Source of the DNA: Pseudomonas parafulva
GTDB taxonomy: Bacteria; Pseudomonadota; Gammaproteobacteria; Pseudomonadales; Pseudomonadaceae
Assembly (NCBI RefSeq): GCF_000800255.1
Contig: NZ_CP009747.1
Location: forward strand, 1,550,001-1,614,000
DNA length: 64,000 nt
Direction: 5' to 3'
In this document: positions 7,300 through 16,703 of the stretch, piece by piece
How positions within the stretch are numbered: position 1 is the stretch's first letter
Layout of the letters: every line of letters starts with the position of its first letter
Translations under genes and position numbers: made by a program
Notes under the pieces: generated by a model
Told to the model about the DNA's origin: nothing
The model's input: the letters and a program-made list of their open reading frames with translations, nothing else
Databases searched by the model: none

Positions 7300-9717
7300 T
7301 CAAGGCAAGGCGTAGGAAATCACATAGTCGCCACGGTCAGTGGACTGCCGCGCCCCACCGGCGGTGATCACCACGTACTGCTTGCCGGTCTTGGGCGACA
7401 CGTAGGTCATCGGCCCGCCCTGGCTGCCGACCGGCAGACGCGCCTTCCAGATTTCCGCGCCGTTGCTGCTGTCGTAGGCGCGCAGGTAGAAGTCCTGGGT
7501 GCCGGCGATGAACACCAGCCCGCCCTGGGTGGACAGGGTGCCGCCCAGGGTCGGCAGGCCGATCTTGATCGGCAGGTGCATGCGGATACCCAGGGGACCG
7601 GTGTCCTCGACGGTGCCCACCGGCACCTGCCAGGCGATCTTCTGGGTCTTCATGTCGATGGCGGTGAGGGTGCCGTAGGGCGGAGCCTGGCACGGAATGC
7701 CGGCCACCGACAGGAAGCGGTTCTTGTTCACCGCATACGGCGTGCCCTTGAGCGGCACCGCGCCCATGCCGGTGTTCAGTGCTTCGCCGCCGGAGGTGGC
7801 CTGGCCTTTGTTCTGCGACGGGATCATCTGAATCCACAGGCCCAGGCGCATGTCGTTGACGAAAATGAAACCGTGCACCGGGTCGGTGGACAGGCTGCCC
7901 CAGTTCATGCCGCCCAGCGAGCCGGGGAAGCTCAGCGACAGGTCGGTGCCTGGCGCGGTGTACAGGCCGTCGTAGCGCATCTTCTTGAAGTCGATGCGGC
8001 ACAGCAGTTGGTCATACGGGGTGGCCCCCCACATGTCCGACTCGGTGAGGGTCTGCGCGCCGATCTGCGGCATGCCGACCGATTTGGGCTGGGTCGGCGA
8101 GTACGGCTCGTTGGGGATGTTGCTCGGCTTGACCGGTACTTCGTCGACCTGGGTCAGCGGTTTGCCGGTGGCGCGGTCGAGCACGTAGATCTGCCCGGCC
8201 TTGGTGCCGATCACCACGGCGGGTACGGTGCTGCCGTCGGGCTTGGTGAAGTCTATCAGGCTGGGCTGCATCGGCAGGTCGAAGTCCCAGAGGTCGTTGT
8301 GCACGGTCTGGTACACCCACTTCTCGTTGCCCGTGGTGGCGTCCAGGGCCAGCACCGAGGCGCCGTAGGTGTGGTCGAGCTTGCTGCGTTCGACGCCGTA
8401 GATGTCGGTGGACGAGGAACCCATCGGCAGGAACACGGTGTTCATCGCCGGGTCGTAGGACATCGGCGCCCAGCTGTTGGGTGTGCTGCGCACGTAGGTG
8501 CTGCCGTCGGCCGGGGCCTGGCGGTCTTGTGGATTGCCCGGGTCGAAGGCCCAGCGCATCTGCCCGCTGATCACGTCGAAGCCACGGATCACGCCGCCGG
8601 GCATGTCGGTCTGGACGTTGTCGGCCACTCGGCCGCCGACCACCACGGTGGTGCCGGCCATCAGGGGCGCCGAAGAGAGCTGATAGTAGGAGTCCGGCAC
8701 GTCGCCCAGGCCGGCCTTGAGGTCCACTTGGCCGTTGTTGCCGAAGCCCTGGCAGAAGGCGCCGGTGTCGGCATCCACCGCGATCAGGCGGCCGTCGATG
8801 GTGTTGGTCAGCAGGCGGCGCTGGCAGTTGGCGCCCGCCGGTACGCTGGCGACAGTGACCGGCGTGCTGTTGGGCTGGCTCGGCTGGGCGGTCGGCACGG
8901 TGGCGTCGAAGTAGGCCATGCCACGGCAACGCTGCCAGACTTTGGACTGGGCGTTGATTTCGTTCTTCCACAGCTGTTTGCCGGTGTCGGCATCCAGGGC
9001 GATCAGGTTGTTGTGCGGGGTGCAGATGAACACCTTGTCACCGACCTGCAGCGGGGTGAGCTGGTCTTCGGCGCCGTTGCCGTCGCTCACGGCCACGTCA
9101 CCGGTGTGATAGGTCCAGGCGACCTTGAGCTGGTCGACGTTGCTGCGGTTGATCTGGTCCAGCGCTGCGAAGCGGCTGCCGCCTTCGGTGTTGCCATAGT
9201 GCGCCCAGTCTTTCTGCTCGGTGCCTGGCTTGACGGCGGTCAGGCCCGGACCGTTACCGGTGGGGGCGACACTGGGGTGAGCGACGAACATGTTGCCGGC
9301 AGCGATGACCACCGCCACCGCCAGCACCGCCGCCACGCCGAACGCGCCACGGCCGGCGCGGGCGCCAGCGGCGCTCACCAGCAGCGGGTAGATCAGCGCC
9401 ACCACGACGCCGATCACGGCGAACATGAACAGACGCGAGAACAGCGGCCAGAACACCAGGCCGACGTCAGCCAGCGCCCAGATCAGGGTGCCGATCAGGA
9501 ACGCCGCGTACAGCCAGGCGCCCGCGGTCTTGCGGCGGGCGATCAGCAGCCCGGACAGGGTCATGGCCGCGCCGCCGATCAGGAAGTACCAGGAACCGCC
9601 CAGGCCGGCCAGCTTGATGCCGCCGGCGGCCAGCAACAGGCCGAGCAGGGCGATGATCACGCCCAGTCCTAGAAGGATGAAGGTTGAGGCGCCGGAGGCG
9701 CGGGGTGAGTTGTTCAT
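7300..9717 (-). CDS. gcd: Membrane-bound PQQ-dependent glucose dehydrogenase
   Basis: 805 residues, the usual length. The N-terminal ~145 residues hold five membrane helices (FILLGLGVIIALLGLLLAA first), and the rest is the periplasmic eight-bladed propeller: DWAHYGNTEGGSRFAALDQI opens it, with W-motif repeats such as ALDATTGNEKWVYQ, and the PQQ region PADGSTYVRSTPNSWAP. Oxidises glucose to gluconolactone in the periplasm and passes electrons to ubiquinone. The C-terminus (TYVSPKTGKQYVVI..GG) is typical. It is followed by the porin gene oprB, and no PQQ synthesis genes are in the window. Confidence 0.95.
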   Translation of the reverse strand: MNNSPRASGASTFILLGLGVIIALLGLLLAAGGIKLAGLGGSWYFLIGGAAMTLSGLLIARRKTAGAWLYAAFLIGTLIWALADVGLVFWPLFSRLFMFAVIGVVVALIYPLLVSAAGARAGRGAFGVAAVLAVAVVIAAGNMFVAHPSVAPTGNGPGLTAVKPGTEQKDWAHYGNTEGGSRFAALDQINRSNVDQLKVAWTYHTGDVAVSDGNGAEDQLTPLQVGDKVFICTPHNNLIALDADTGKQLWKNEINAQSKVWQRCRGMAYFDATVPTAQPSQPNSTPVTVASVPAGANCQRRLLTNTIDGRLIAVDADTGAFCQGFGNNGQVDLKAGLGDVPDSYYQLSSAPLMAGTTVVVGGRVADNVQTDMPGGVIRGFDVISGQMRWAFDPGNPQDRQAPADGSTYVRSTPNSWAPMSYDPAMNTVFLPMGSSSTDIYGVERSKLDHTYGASVLALDATTGNEKWVYQTVHNDLWDFDLPMQPSLIDFTKPDGSTVPAVVIGTKAGQIYVLDRATGKPLTQVDEVPVKPSNIPNEPYSPTQPKSVGMPQIGAQTLTESDMWGATPYDQLLCRIDFKKMRYDGLYTAPGTDLSLSFPGSLGGMNWGSLSTDPVHGFIFVNDMRLGLWIQMIPSQNKGQATSGGEALNTGMGAVPLKGTPYAVNKNRFLSVAGIPCQAPPYGTLTAIDMKTQKIAWQVPVGTVEDTGPLGIRMHLPIKIGLPTLGGTLSTQGGLVFIAGTQDFYLRAYDSSNGAEIWKARLPVGSQGGPMTYVSPKTGKQYVVITAGGARQSTDRGDYVISYALP

Positions 9718-9935
9718 GCCAGGGATCTCGCAGGTGGAATGTGCGAAGTCTAAGCCCTTAGCAAGCTAATTAACAAGTTGGTACATTTTGTTTTGTGACG
9801 GATTGTCGCAGGGCTAGCAGGCGTCATTTGAGAGAGTGTGTCGACATCGAGTCGCTAAAAGAGGTGAAACACGGGTAAACGCCTCAGCAGCAGGATTCGA
9901 CCAAAGTCGAGGCGCAGATCCCTCTCTGCGGCTAT
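9718..9935. other. Intergenic region upstream of gcd
   Basis: 218 bp, AT-richer near 9750-9800. On the minus strand TTGTTA and TTAGAC are 17 bases apart (a weak sigma-70 candidate for gcd), overlapping the palindrome CTAAG-CC-CTTAG (9750-9761). The part next to the AraC gene (9830-9935) shows no recognisable element. Confidence 0.3.
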
Positions 9936-10850
9936 TCAACCTTTGAGTTCATGCTGCTTTCGATAGGCACCCGGTTGCACCCCGACCGCCTTGGCGAAGG
10001 CTCGGGTAAAGGCCGCCACCGACTGATAACCGGCCTGCGCGCCGACCTGTTCCACGGTATTGCCCGCGCGCAGCAACTGGCAGGCATGGCGCATGCGCAG
10101 CGCCAGCAGCACTTGGCCTGGCGACTGTCCGGCCAGTTCGTTGAAACGCTTGAAAAAGGCCGAGCGCGACAGACCGGCGCAGGCCGCCATGCTTTCCAGG
10201 GTCCAGGGCTGGCCCGGCGCATCGATCAGGCGTTCGAGCAGTCCGGCGAAGGCCGGCTGGCGGGCGAGGGCGATCAGGCCGCCCAGCGAGTCTGCACCTT
10301 GGCCATGCTGGCGCAGCACGTAGAGGAACAACAGGTGAGTGAGGCGTTCGAGCAAGGTCTGCGACGGCGCGGGCAGCCGTCGGCACTCTTGCAGGATCAA
10401 CTCGAACAGCGCCCGCGCAGCGCTTCCGGCAGGGTCTTCGGCGCGCAGCACGATCCAGTCGGCCAGCCCCTCGACGATCAGCGACGACAGCCCGGACTGG
10501 AACTGGAAGAAGCCGCACACCAGACCCACACCGTCGCCGGCCTCCAGGTCCAGGGGCTGCATGCTGCGTCGCGGCTGGGCGCAGGCGTCGTGCGCATCGG
10601 CGTCGCTGGACAGCCGGTAGGGCAAGTCGCGCAGCAGGAACACCGCATCGCCGCTGTCCAGGCGCAGCGGCTCGGGCTGGCCGTCCAGGTGCAGCCAGCA
10701 ATGCCCCTGGACCACCAGGTGGAAGCTGGCGCGGCCCATCCCCTGCGTGCTGGCGTGCCAGCCGCCGCAGTAACGGCCTACGTGGAACAGGCTGGCATCG
10801 AACTCCAGACCCTCTAATAACCAATCGACGAGATGGCAAGACGAAATCAT
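9936..10850 (-). CDS. AraC family transcriptional regulator with cupin sensor
   Basis: 304 residues. N-terminal ~190 residues form the AraC_binding/cupin_6 type sensor (GRASFHLVVQGHCWLHLDG, LRLDSGDAVFLLRDLPYRL), C-terminal 200-300 the double helix-turn-helix (LESMAACAGLSRSAFFKRF, then VEQVGAQAGYQSVAAFTRAF, PGAYRKQ). It is transcribed away from the CMD-ACAD-ABC operon, with 101 bp between the starts, so it is the probable regulator of that operon and of itself. The effector is unknown. Confidence 0.85.
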   Translation of the reverse strand: MISSCHLVDWLLEGLEFDASLFHVGRYCGGWHASTQGMGRASFHLVVQGHCWLHLDGQPEPLRLDSGDAVFLLRDLPYRLSSDADAHDACAQPRRSMQPLDLEAGDGVGLVCGFFQFQSGLSSLIVEGLADWIVLRAEDPAGSAARALFELILQECRRLPAPSQTLLERLTHLLFLYVLRQHGQGADSLGGLIALARQPAFAGLLERLIDAPGQPWTLESMAACAGLSRSAFFKRFNELAGQSPGQVLLALRMRHACQLLRAGNTVEQVGAQAGYQSVAAFTRAFAKAVGVQPGAYRKQHELKG

Positions 10851-10951
10851 CTAATGCAAAGACTCAGGAGCAAGGAAAGGCGACTGATGAATATGGATGC
10901 GGCTTCTTATAACCAACAGACTGTAGGGACACTGTCAAAGGAGACCCCTCC

Positions 10952-11512
10952 ATGTCCTCGCGCATTACTCTACACACTCTGCAGAGCGCCCCGGAAGCGG
11001 CGCGCCCGTTCCTCGAGAGCGCGCAGAAGAATTCCGGCTTCATCCCCAACCTGCTGGGCATCCTGGCCAACGCCCCGGCGGCGCTGGAAACCTATGTGAC
11101 CGTGTCGGCACTCAATGGCAAGTCCGAGCTGACCCTGGCCGAGCGTGAAGTGGTGCAGTTGATCGCCGCGACCAATCACGGCTGCGATTTCTGCGTGGCC
11201 GGCCATACCGCCGTGGCCCTGAACAAGGCCAAGCTGCCGCCCGCCGTGGTCGATGCCTTGCGCGCCCGTGGCGAACTGCCCGATGCGCGCTACGAAACCC
11301 TGGCCGCATTCACCCGTGAAGTGATCGCCACCCGTGGCAACGTCAGCGACGCCACCTACCAGGCCCTGCGCGACGCCGGCTTCACCGAGGGCAACGCGCT
11401 GGAAGTCATCTTGGGCGTGAGCCTGGCGACGCTGTGCAACTTTGCTAATGTGTTCGCCCAAACGCCGCTCAACGACCAACTGAGCCAATACCGCTGGCAG
11501 CCCGAGGCGTAA
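10952..11512 (+). CDS. Carboxymuconolactone decarboxylase (AhpD-like) family protein
   Basis: 186 residues, preceded by AAGGAG (10938-10943). The redox motif GCDFCVAGHTAVAL gives Cys78, Cys81 and His85, the CxxC-x3-H catalytic arrangement of AhpD-type alkylhydroperoxidases rather than of true gamma-carboxymuconolactone decarboxylase. The second half has the FTREVIATRG...EVILGVSLATLCNFANV helix pair of the family. It is first in an operon with an acyl-CoA dehydrogenase-like protein and an ABC importer. It probably reduces peroxides or thiol adducts made while the imported compound is oxidised; this role is inferred. Confidence 0.85.
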   Translation: MSSRITLHTLQSAPEAARPFLESAQKNSGFIPNLLGILANAPAALETYVTVSALNGKSELTLAEREVVQLIAATNHGCDFCVAGHTAVALNKAKLPPAVVDALRARGELPDARYETLAAFTREVIATRGNVSDATYQALRDAGFTEGNALEVILGVSLATLCNFANVFAQTPLNDQLSQYRWQPEA

Positions 11513-11557
11513 TCCGCGCCCGTTGCCGGCACCCGGCGTGATCAAAGGAGTAGGGAC

Positions 11558-12622
11558 ATGCTTGATACTGCATTTCGTCACTGGCTGGATGCCAATGCCG
11601 AGGCAATCGACCAAGGCCAGTGCGACCCGCACCGGGTCCTGGCGCACATCGCCGAATCGCAGGTGCTGCGTGTCGGCATCGCGCCGGCGCTGGGCGGCAG
11701 CGGTGGCGATGTCACTGATGCGGTGGAGGCCATCGCCGCCATCGCCAGCCGTTCGCTGGCCTCGGCGTTCGTCTGCTGGGGGCAGCGCGCCTTCATCGAA
11801 TACCTGTTGCACAGCCCCAACGAGGCGCTGCGCGAGCGTCTGCTGGCCGACCTGCTGAGCGGTGAATTGGCCGGTGCCACCGGCTTGTCCAACGCCATGA
11901 AGTTCCTCTCGGGCATCGAGGCCCTGCAAGTGCAGGCGCGTGCCCAGGCCGATGGCTGGACGCTCGAGGGCCGCCTGCACTGGGTCACCAACCTGCGCCA
12001 GAGCGGTTTCGTGGTGGCCGCCGCGATCGAGGCCGAGCAGGGCCAGGCACCCTTCGTCATGGCCATTCCCTCCGCCAGCCTGGGCCTGGAGCGCTCCGAC
12101 GACCTGCAACTGATGGGCCTGCAATCGAGCAGCACGGCTGCGCTGGCGTTCCATCAAGTGCAACTGGACCGCAGTTGGCTGCTGCACGACAACGCCCGCG
12201 AGTTCCTGCCGCGCGTGCGCCCGGCGTTCCTGGCGCTGCAATGCGGCATGTCCATCGGCCTGGCGCGACGTGCTCTGGATGAGGTGCGCGAGCACCTGCA
12301 GGGGCGTGGCTCGTTCCTCGCCGAGGCCGAGCAGGTGCTGCGCGAGCGCCTGGAAAACACCGTCGGCGAGCTCAAGCAAGGCCTGCTCGATGGGCGTTTC
12401 CTGGCCCAGCCCGCGGCGCTGTTCAAACTGCGCATCACCTTGGCCGAAAGCGCCGCCGATGCTGTGCAGATGGAGCTGCAGGCCAGCGGCGGCAAGGCTT
12501 ACCTGACTGCCTATGGCGAAGGCTTCGCCCGCCGCTGGCGCGAGTCGGCGTTCGTGCCGATCGTCACCCCGAGCCTGGTGCAACTGCGCGCCGAGCTGCA
12601 GCGCCAGGCGGCCAGTGTATGA
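11558..12622 (+). CDS. Acyl-CoA dehydrogenase-like flavoprotein
   Basis: 354 residues, shorter than a full acyl-CoA dehydrogenase (about 380). The helical N-terminal domain (RVLAHIAESQVLRVGIAPALGGSGGD in pieces), the beta-barrel domain (LEGRLHWVTNLRQSGF, with the flavin-contact WVTN) and the C-terminal four-helix domain (ALQCGMSIGLARRALDEV) are all present, but the usual catalytic Glu segment and the CoA-binding pocket are not evident. It resembles the DszC/SfnB-type members that act as FMNH2-dependent monooxygenases or amine/thioether oxidases. Context (SsuABC-like importer, CMD protein) suggests oxidation of an imported sulfur or nitrogen organic compound. The stop overlaps the next start by 4 bp. 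Confidence 0.8.
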   Translation: MLDTAFRHWLDANAEAIDQGQCDPHRVLAHIAESQVLRVGIAPALGGSGGDVTDAVEAIAAIASRSLASAFVCWGQRAFIEYLLHSPNEALRERLLADLLSGELAGATGLSNAMKFLSGIEALQVQARAQADGWTLEGRLHWVTNLRQSGFVVAAAIEAEQGQAPFVMAIPSASLGLERSDDLQLMGLQSSSTAALAFHQVQLDRSWLLHDNAREFLPRVRPAFLALQCGMSIGLARRALDEVREHLQGRGSFLAEAEQVLRERLENTVGELKQGLLDGRFLAQPAALFKLRITLAESAADAVQMELQASGGKAYLTAYGEGFARRWRESAFVPIVTPSLVQLRAELQRQAASV

Positions 12623-13440
12623 CCGACGTGCTGCTCGAAGCCCGCGCCATCAGCCTGGGCTACCCGCGCGACGGCGGCTGGCAGGCGGTGCTGGAACATT
12701 TCGACCTGCGCCTGGCGCCTGGCGAGGTGGTGACTATCCTGGGGCCAAGCGGCGTTGGCAAATCCAGTCTGTTGCGGGTGCTGGCGGGGCTGCAGCAGCC
12801 TGGCGGCGGCAGCGTGTCGCTGCATGGCCAGCCGCTGCAAGGACCGCACCCGCGCCTGGCCGTGGCCTTTCAGGACCCGAGCCTGCTGCCCTGGCTGAGC
12901 TTGGAGAAGAACGTCGCCTTTGGCCTGGATTTCGCCCGCCAACCGAAGCTGGCCGCTGATCAGCGCCGGGCGCGGATCGACCATGCCATCGAGGCGGTGG
13001 GCCTGAGCCATGCGCGCAACCAGTACCCGGCGCAACTCTCCGGCGGCATGGCCCAGCGCACTGCGTTGGCCCGCTGCCTGGCGCGTCAGCCCGAAGTGCT
13101 GCTGCTCGACGAACCCTTCGGGGCGCTCGACGAAGTCACCCGCGCCGACATGCAGCAACTGCTGCTGCAATTGATCGCCACGCACAATACCGCGGCGGTG
13201 CTGATCACCCACGACATCGACGAAGCGCTGCTGCTGTCGGACCGCGTGCTGCTACTGGGCAATCACCCGGCGCGCACCTTGGGCCAATGGCACATCGACC
13301 TGCCGCAGCCGCGTGCACAGCGGGTCGAGGAACTGGGCGCGCTGCGCATCGACATACTGAAAACCCTACGGCAGGCGAGCCGCCCCACCTCACATCCTTC
13401 CTCACCCCTGTCGTCGGAGTCCGTTCATGTGCATGGATGA
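12619..13440 (+). CDS. ABC transporter ATP-binding subunit (SsuB/TauB type)
   Basis: 273 residues. Walker A GPSGVGKS (42-49), Q-loop FQDPSLLPWL, signature LSGGMAQR, Walker B VLLLDEPFGALD and the H-loop LITHDIDEALLLSDR are all intact. The family couples ATP hydrolysis to import of nitrate, sulfonates, taurine or thiamine precursors. Overlaps the ACAD gene by 4 bp and the binding-protein gene by 14 bp, so the five genes are one transcript. Confidence 0.92.
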   Translation: MTDVLLEARAISLGYPRDGGWQAVLEHFDLRLAPGEVVTILGPSGVGKSSLLRVLAGLQQPGGGSVSLHGQPLQGPHPRLAVAFQDPSLLPWLSLEKNVAFGLDFARQPKLAADQRRARIDHAIEAVGLSHARNQYPAQLSGGMAQRTALARCLARQPEVLLLDEPFGALDEVTRADMQQLLLQLIATHNTAAVLITHDIDEALLLSDRVLLLGNHPARTLGQWHIDLPQPRAQRVEELGALRIDILKTLRQASRPTSHPSSPLSSESVHVHG

Positions 13441-14632
13441 TTGCTGCTCTTCCTCTTCGCGTCGCGATTTCATCAAGCTCAGCGCCATGCTCACTGCCGC
13501 CGGCGCACTGCCGATGCTGGCGAGCCTGCAGGCGCGCGCCGCCGCCGAGCCGGATGCGCCGGTGCGCATCGGCTATTTGCCGATCACCGACGCCACGCCG
13601 CTATTGGTGGCACACAACAACGGCCTGTTCGAGGCCGAAGGCATCAAGGCCGAGCGTCCGGTGTTGCTGCGCAGTTGGGCGCAGGTGATCGAGGCGTTCA
13701 TCTCCGGGCAGGTCAACGTGATTCACCTGCTGTCGCCGATGACCGTGTGGGCGCGCTACGGCAGCAAGGTGCCGGCCAAGGTGGTGGCCTGGAACCATGT
13801 CGGCGGCTCGGGCCTGACCGTGGCACCGGACATCACCGACATGAAGCAACTGGGCGGCAAGACCGTGGCGATTCCGTTCTGGTACTCGATCCACAATGTC
13901 GTGCTGCAGCAAATGCTCGCCGACAGCGGCCTTACCGCGGTCTCCAAGCCGGCCACTGCGGCGTTGGCGGCCAACGAAGTGAACCTGCTGGTGCTGCCGC
14001 CGTCGGACATGCCACCGGCCCTGGCGAGCAAGCGCATCGCCGGCTACATCGTTGCCGAACCGTTCAACGCCCTGGCCGAGAACCTCAAGGTCGGGCGCGT
14101 GCAGCGCTTCACCGGCGATGTCTGGCGCAACCATGCCTGCTGCGTGGTGTTCATGCACGAGCACGACCTGAACAACCGTCCCGAGTGGTCGCAGAAAGTG
14201 GTCAACGCCATCGTCAAGGCCCAGCAGTGGACCCGCGAGCACCGCGCCGAGGCGGCTGCGCTGCTGTCCAAGGCCGGCCCGAACAAGTACACCCCGCACG
14301 AACCGGCCGTGCTGACCAAGGTCCTGGCACCCTCGGCAGAGGACCGCGCCGCCTACCTGGCCAGCGGCGCCATTCGCCATGCGCAGTGGGATGAACGGCG
14401 CATCGACTTCCAGCCGTACCCGTTCCCCAGCTACACCGAGGAACTGGTCAAGCGCCTGAAAAACACCCTGATCGAGGGCCAGAGCGATTTCCTCGCAGGG
14501 CTCGATCCTGCGCAGACGGCCCGTGACCTGGTCGACGACCGTTTCGTGCGCAACGCCATCGCCGCAGTGGGCGGGCCCTCGGTGTTCGGCATCGCCGACA
14601 GCTTCGAGCGCAGCGAGGAGTTCGCGGACTGA
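13427..14632 (+). CDS. ABC transporter substrate-binding protein, Tat-exported (NrtA/SsuA type)
   Basis: 401 residues. The N-terminus MCMDDCCSSSSRRDFIKLS holds a twin-arginine motif SRRDFIK (Arg12, Arg13), a hydrophobic stretch and an ARAAAEP cleavage site near residue 37; three cysteines precede the Arg pair, which is odd for a Tat leader. The mature domain starts PVRIGYLPITDATPLLVA, as in the nitrate/sulfonate-binding NrtA/SsuA group with the AHNNGLFEAEGI motif. Tat export implies folding in the cytoplasm, possibly with a cofactor or ligand. Starts inside the ATPase gene; the stop overlaps the permease ATG (TGATG). Confidence 0.88.
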   Translation: MCMDDCCSSSSRRDFIKLSAMLTAAGALPMLASLQARAAAEPDAPVRIGYLPITDATPLLVAHNNGLFEAEGIKAERPVLLRSWAQVIEAFISGQVNVIHLLSPMTVWARYGSKVPAKVVAWNHVGGSGLTVAPDITDMKQLGGKTVAIPFWYSIHNVVLQQMLADSGLTAVSKPATAALAANEVNLLVLPPSDMPPALASKRIAGYIVAEPFNALAENLKVGRVQRFTGDVWRNHACCVVFMHEHDLNNRPEWSQKVVNAIVKAQQWTREHRAEAAALLSKAGPNKYTPHEPAVLTKVLAPSAEDRAAYLASGAIRHAQWDERRIDFQPYPFPSYTEELVKRLKNTLIEGQSDFLAGLDPAQTARDLVDDRFVRNAIAAVGGPSVFGIADSFERSEEFAD

Positions 14633-15387
14633 TGCGCAAGCCTGTGATCCATGCTGCCCTGGGCCTGGCCGGACTGGTGGCGTTGTTGCTGTTGTGGTGG
14701 GCCGGGGTGCGGGTGTTCGGCGAGGCCGATGGTTTGTCGGCGCGTTTCTCACCCCAGGCCACCTTGGCCAGCCTTGCCGAGTTGCTGACGCACGGGGAGG
14801 TCTACGGGCACATCTGGGTGAGCCTCAAGCGCATCCTCATCGGCCTGCTGCTGGCGTTGCTGATCGGCGTGCCGCTGGGGCTGCTGGTGGGCAGCTACCG
14901 GCACCTGGAGGCGGCGACCACGCCGGCGTTCCAGTTCCTGCGCATGATCTCGCCGCTGTCGTGGATGCCGGTGGTGGTGATGCTGATGGGCGTGGGCGAT
15001 CAACCGATCTACTTCCTGCTGGCCTTCGCTGCGCTGTGGCCGATCCTGCTCAACACGGCGGCGGGGGTGCGTCAGCTCGACCCGCGTTGGCTGCAACTGT
15101 CGCGCAGCCTCAGCGCCACGCGCTGGGAAACCCTGTGCAAGGTGATCGTCCCCGGCGTGATCGGCCATGTGCTGACGGGCGTGCGCTTGGCCATCGGCAT
15201 CCTGTGGATCGTGCTGGTGCCGTGCGAGATGCTTGGCGTCAGCGCCGGGCTGGGCTATTTCATCCTCGACACCCGCGACCGCCTGGCCTATTCGGAACTG
15301 ATGGCGATGGTGCTGTTGATCGGTGCGCTGGGCTTTTTGCTCGACGCCCTGGCGCGTGGGCTGCATCGGCGCTGGGTGCATGCCTGA
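14632..15387 (+). CDS. ABC transporter permease (SsuC/TauC type)
   Basis: 251 residues, about six membrane helices. The EAA loop that contacts the ATPase is present around residues 150-180 (VRQLDPRWLQLSRSLSATRWETLCKVIVPG in pieces). Starts at the stop of the binding-protein gene and ends 3 bp before the convergent DadA-like gene. Completes a one-permease importer that would work as a homodimer. Confidence 0.9.
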   Translation: MRKPVIHAALGLAGLVALLLLWWAGVRVFGEADGLSARFSPQATLASLAELLTHGEVYGHIWVSLKRILIGLLLALLIGVPLGLLVGSYRHLEAATTPAFQFLRMISPLSWMPVVVMLMGVGDQPIYFLLAFAALWPILLNTAAGVRQLDPRWLQLSRSLSATRWETLCKVIVPGVIGHVLTGVRLAIGILWIVLVPCEMLGVSAGLGYFILDTRDRLAYSELMAMVLLIGALGFLLDALARGLHRRWVHA

Positions 15388-15390
15388 GCG

Positions 15391-16656
15391 TCAGTTGCCC
15401 GCGCCATGGGCTGCCAGGCTGAAGGGCGCCAGGTCCACTGGCGGCTGCGTCTGGACGATCAGTCGAGCGAGGCCCTCGCCGCTGGCGCAGGCCAGGGTGA
15501 AACCCAGTGGGCCGTGACCGACATTGAGCCACAGGTTGTCCAGGCCCGGCGCCCGGTCGATGATCGGCTTGCCCAGCGCAGTGGCCGGGCGCAGGCCCGC
15601 CCAGGCTTGGATCTGGCGCAAGTCCAGGGCGGGAAACACTTCGCCGACCTGCCGCTTGAGCAGGGCGATGCGGCGCTCGGGGGCGTGCGCTGTGCGTGCG
15701 CCCAGATCCACCATCGCAGCGATGCGCAACGACTCCCCAAGCGGCGCGTAGAGGATCTTGCGGCTGGCATCGGTGATGCTGATTTTCGGCAGGCTGAGGT
15801 TCTCGTTCGGCTGCACGCTCAGGGTGTAACCGCGCAGGGGGTAGAGCGGCAGGTCGATGCCCAACGGCTTGACCAACGGGACGCTGGCGATACCGCAGGC
15901 GATCACGAAACCATCGGCCGGCAGGCGATCCTCGCCCAACCTCAATGCGGCAAGCCGCGAACCGCGCCGCTCGAAGCCGCTGACCGCTTCACCCAAGTGC
16001 AAACGCACGTTGCGCATCCCCTGTAATTGCCGTTTCACACCCTCGCAGAACAGACGGCAGTTGCCGACCGCATCCCCTGGCGTGAAGATCCCGCCCGCCA
16101 GACGTTCAGCCACCGCGGCCAATGCCGGCTCCAGTACGGTGCACTCACTCGCGCTGAGCACCTGGTGACGGGCGCCGGCTGCCTGCTGACGTTCGAGCAG
16201 TCTCGCGGCAGCGCTCAATGAGGCGGCGCTGCGATGGATGATCAGCTTGCCGCTGTGGCGCAGGTCGAAGTCGATGGGGGTGTGCTGCAGCAGCTCGGTC
16301 ATCAGCGTCTGGCTGCGCAACGACAGGCTGAGCATTTCGCCGAAGGTCTGCTCGACCCGCGATGCCCGGCACGCTCGCAGGAACGCCAGGCACCAACGCC
16401 ACTGCCGAGGGTCCAGGCGCGGGCGCAGGTGCAGGGGGGCTTCGCGCGACAACAGCCAGCGGGGCAGGTGGCCCAGCACCGATGGGTCGGCCAGGGGCGC
16501 GACGTTGTTGTAGCTCAACTGCCCGCCATTGGCGAAGCTGGTTTCCAGCGCCACGTCCTGGTTACGCTCGACCAGCGTGACCTCGAGCCCGGCCCGCGCC
16601 AGGTACAGCGCGCTCGACAGGCCAATGACGCCTGCGCCCACTACCACGACGTGCAT
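15391..16656 (-). CDS. FAD-dependent D-amino acid dehydrogenase (DadA-like)
   Basis: 421 residues from the Met at 16656; 17 extra codons upstream are open but precede the nucleotide-binding strand HVVVVGAGVIGLSSALYLA, which must be near the N-terminus. GxGxxG (8-13) followed by Glu at the strand end (LVERNQ) binds FAD, and FANGGQLSYNNVAPLADP is the second family motif, very similar to DadA. The C-terminal IQAWAGLRPATALGKPIIDR and LNVGHGPLGFTLACASG motifs are present. The enzyme would oxidise a D-amino acid to the oxo acid and feed electrons to quinone. No alanine racemase is adjacent, so it is a paralogue rather than dadA of the dadAX operon. Confidence 0.85.
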   Translation of the reverse strand: MHVVVVGAGVIGLSSALYLARAGLEVTLVERNQDVALETSFANGGQLSYNNVAPLADPSVLGHLPRWLLSREAPLHLRPRLDPRQWRWCLAFLRACRASRVEQTFGEMLSLSLRSQTLMTELLQHTPIDFDLRHSGKLIIHRSAASLSAAARLLERQQAAGARHQVLSASECTVLEPALAAVAERLAGGIFTPGDAVGNCRLFCEGVKRQLQGMRNVRLHLGEAVSGFERRGSRLAALRLGEDRLPADGFVIACGIASVPLVKPLGIDLPLYPLRGYTLSVQPNENLSLPKISITDASRKILYAPLGESLRIAAMVDLGARTAHAPERRIALLKRQVGEVFPALDLRQIQAWAGLRPATALGKPIIDRAPGLDNLWLNVGHGPLGFTLACASGEGLARLIVQTQPPVDLAPFSLAAHGAGN

Positions 16657-16703
16657 GCCATGCCCCCTGATCCGTGATCCGCTCCCAAGTATGGCCGGGA
16701 ATC

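Noticed and set aside
7252-9672. 806-codon open frame on the plus strand opposite gcd
   Set aside because: Its translation is Gly/His/Ala/Val-rich with no family features, as expected opposite a GC-rich gene; gcd on the minus strand is unmistakable.
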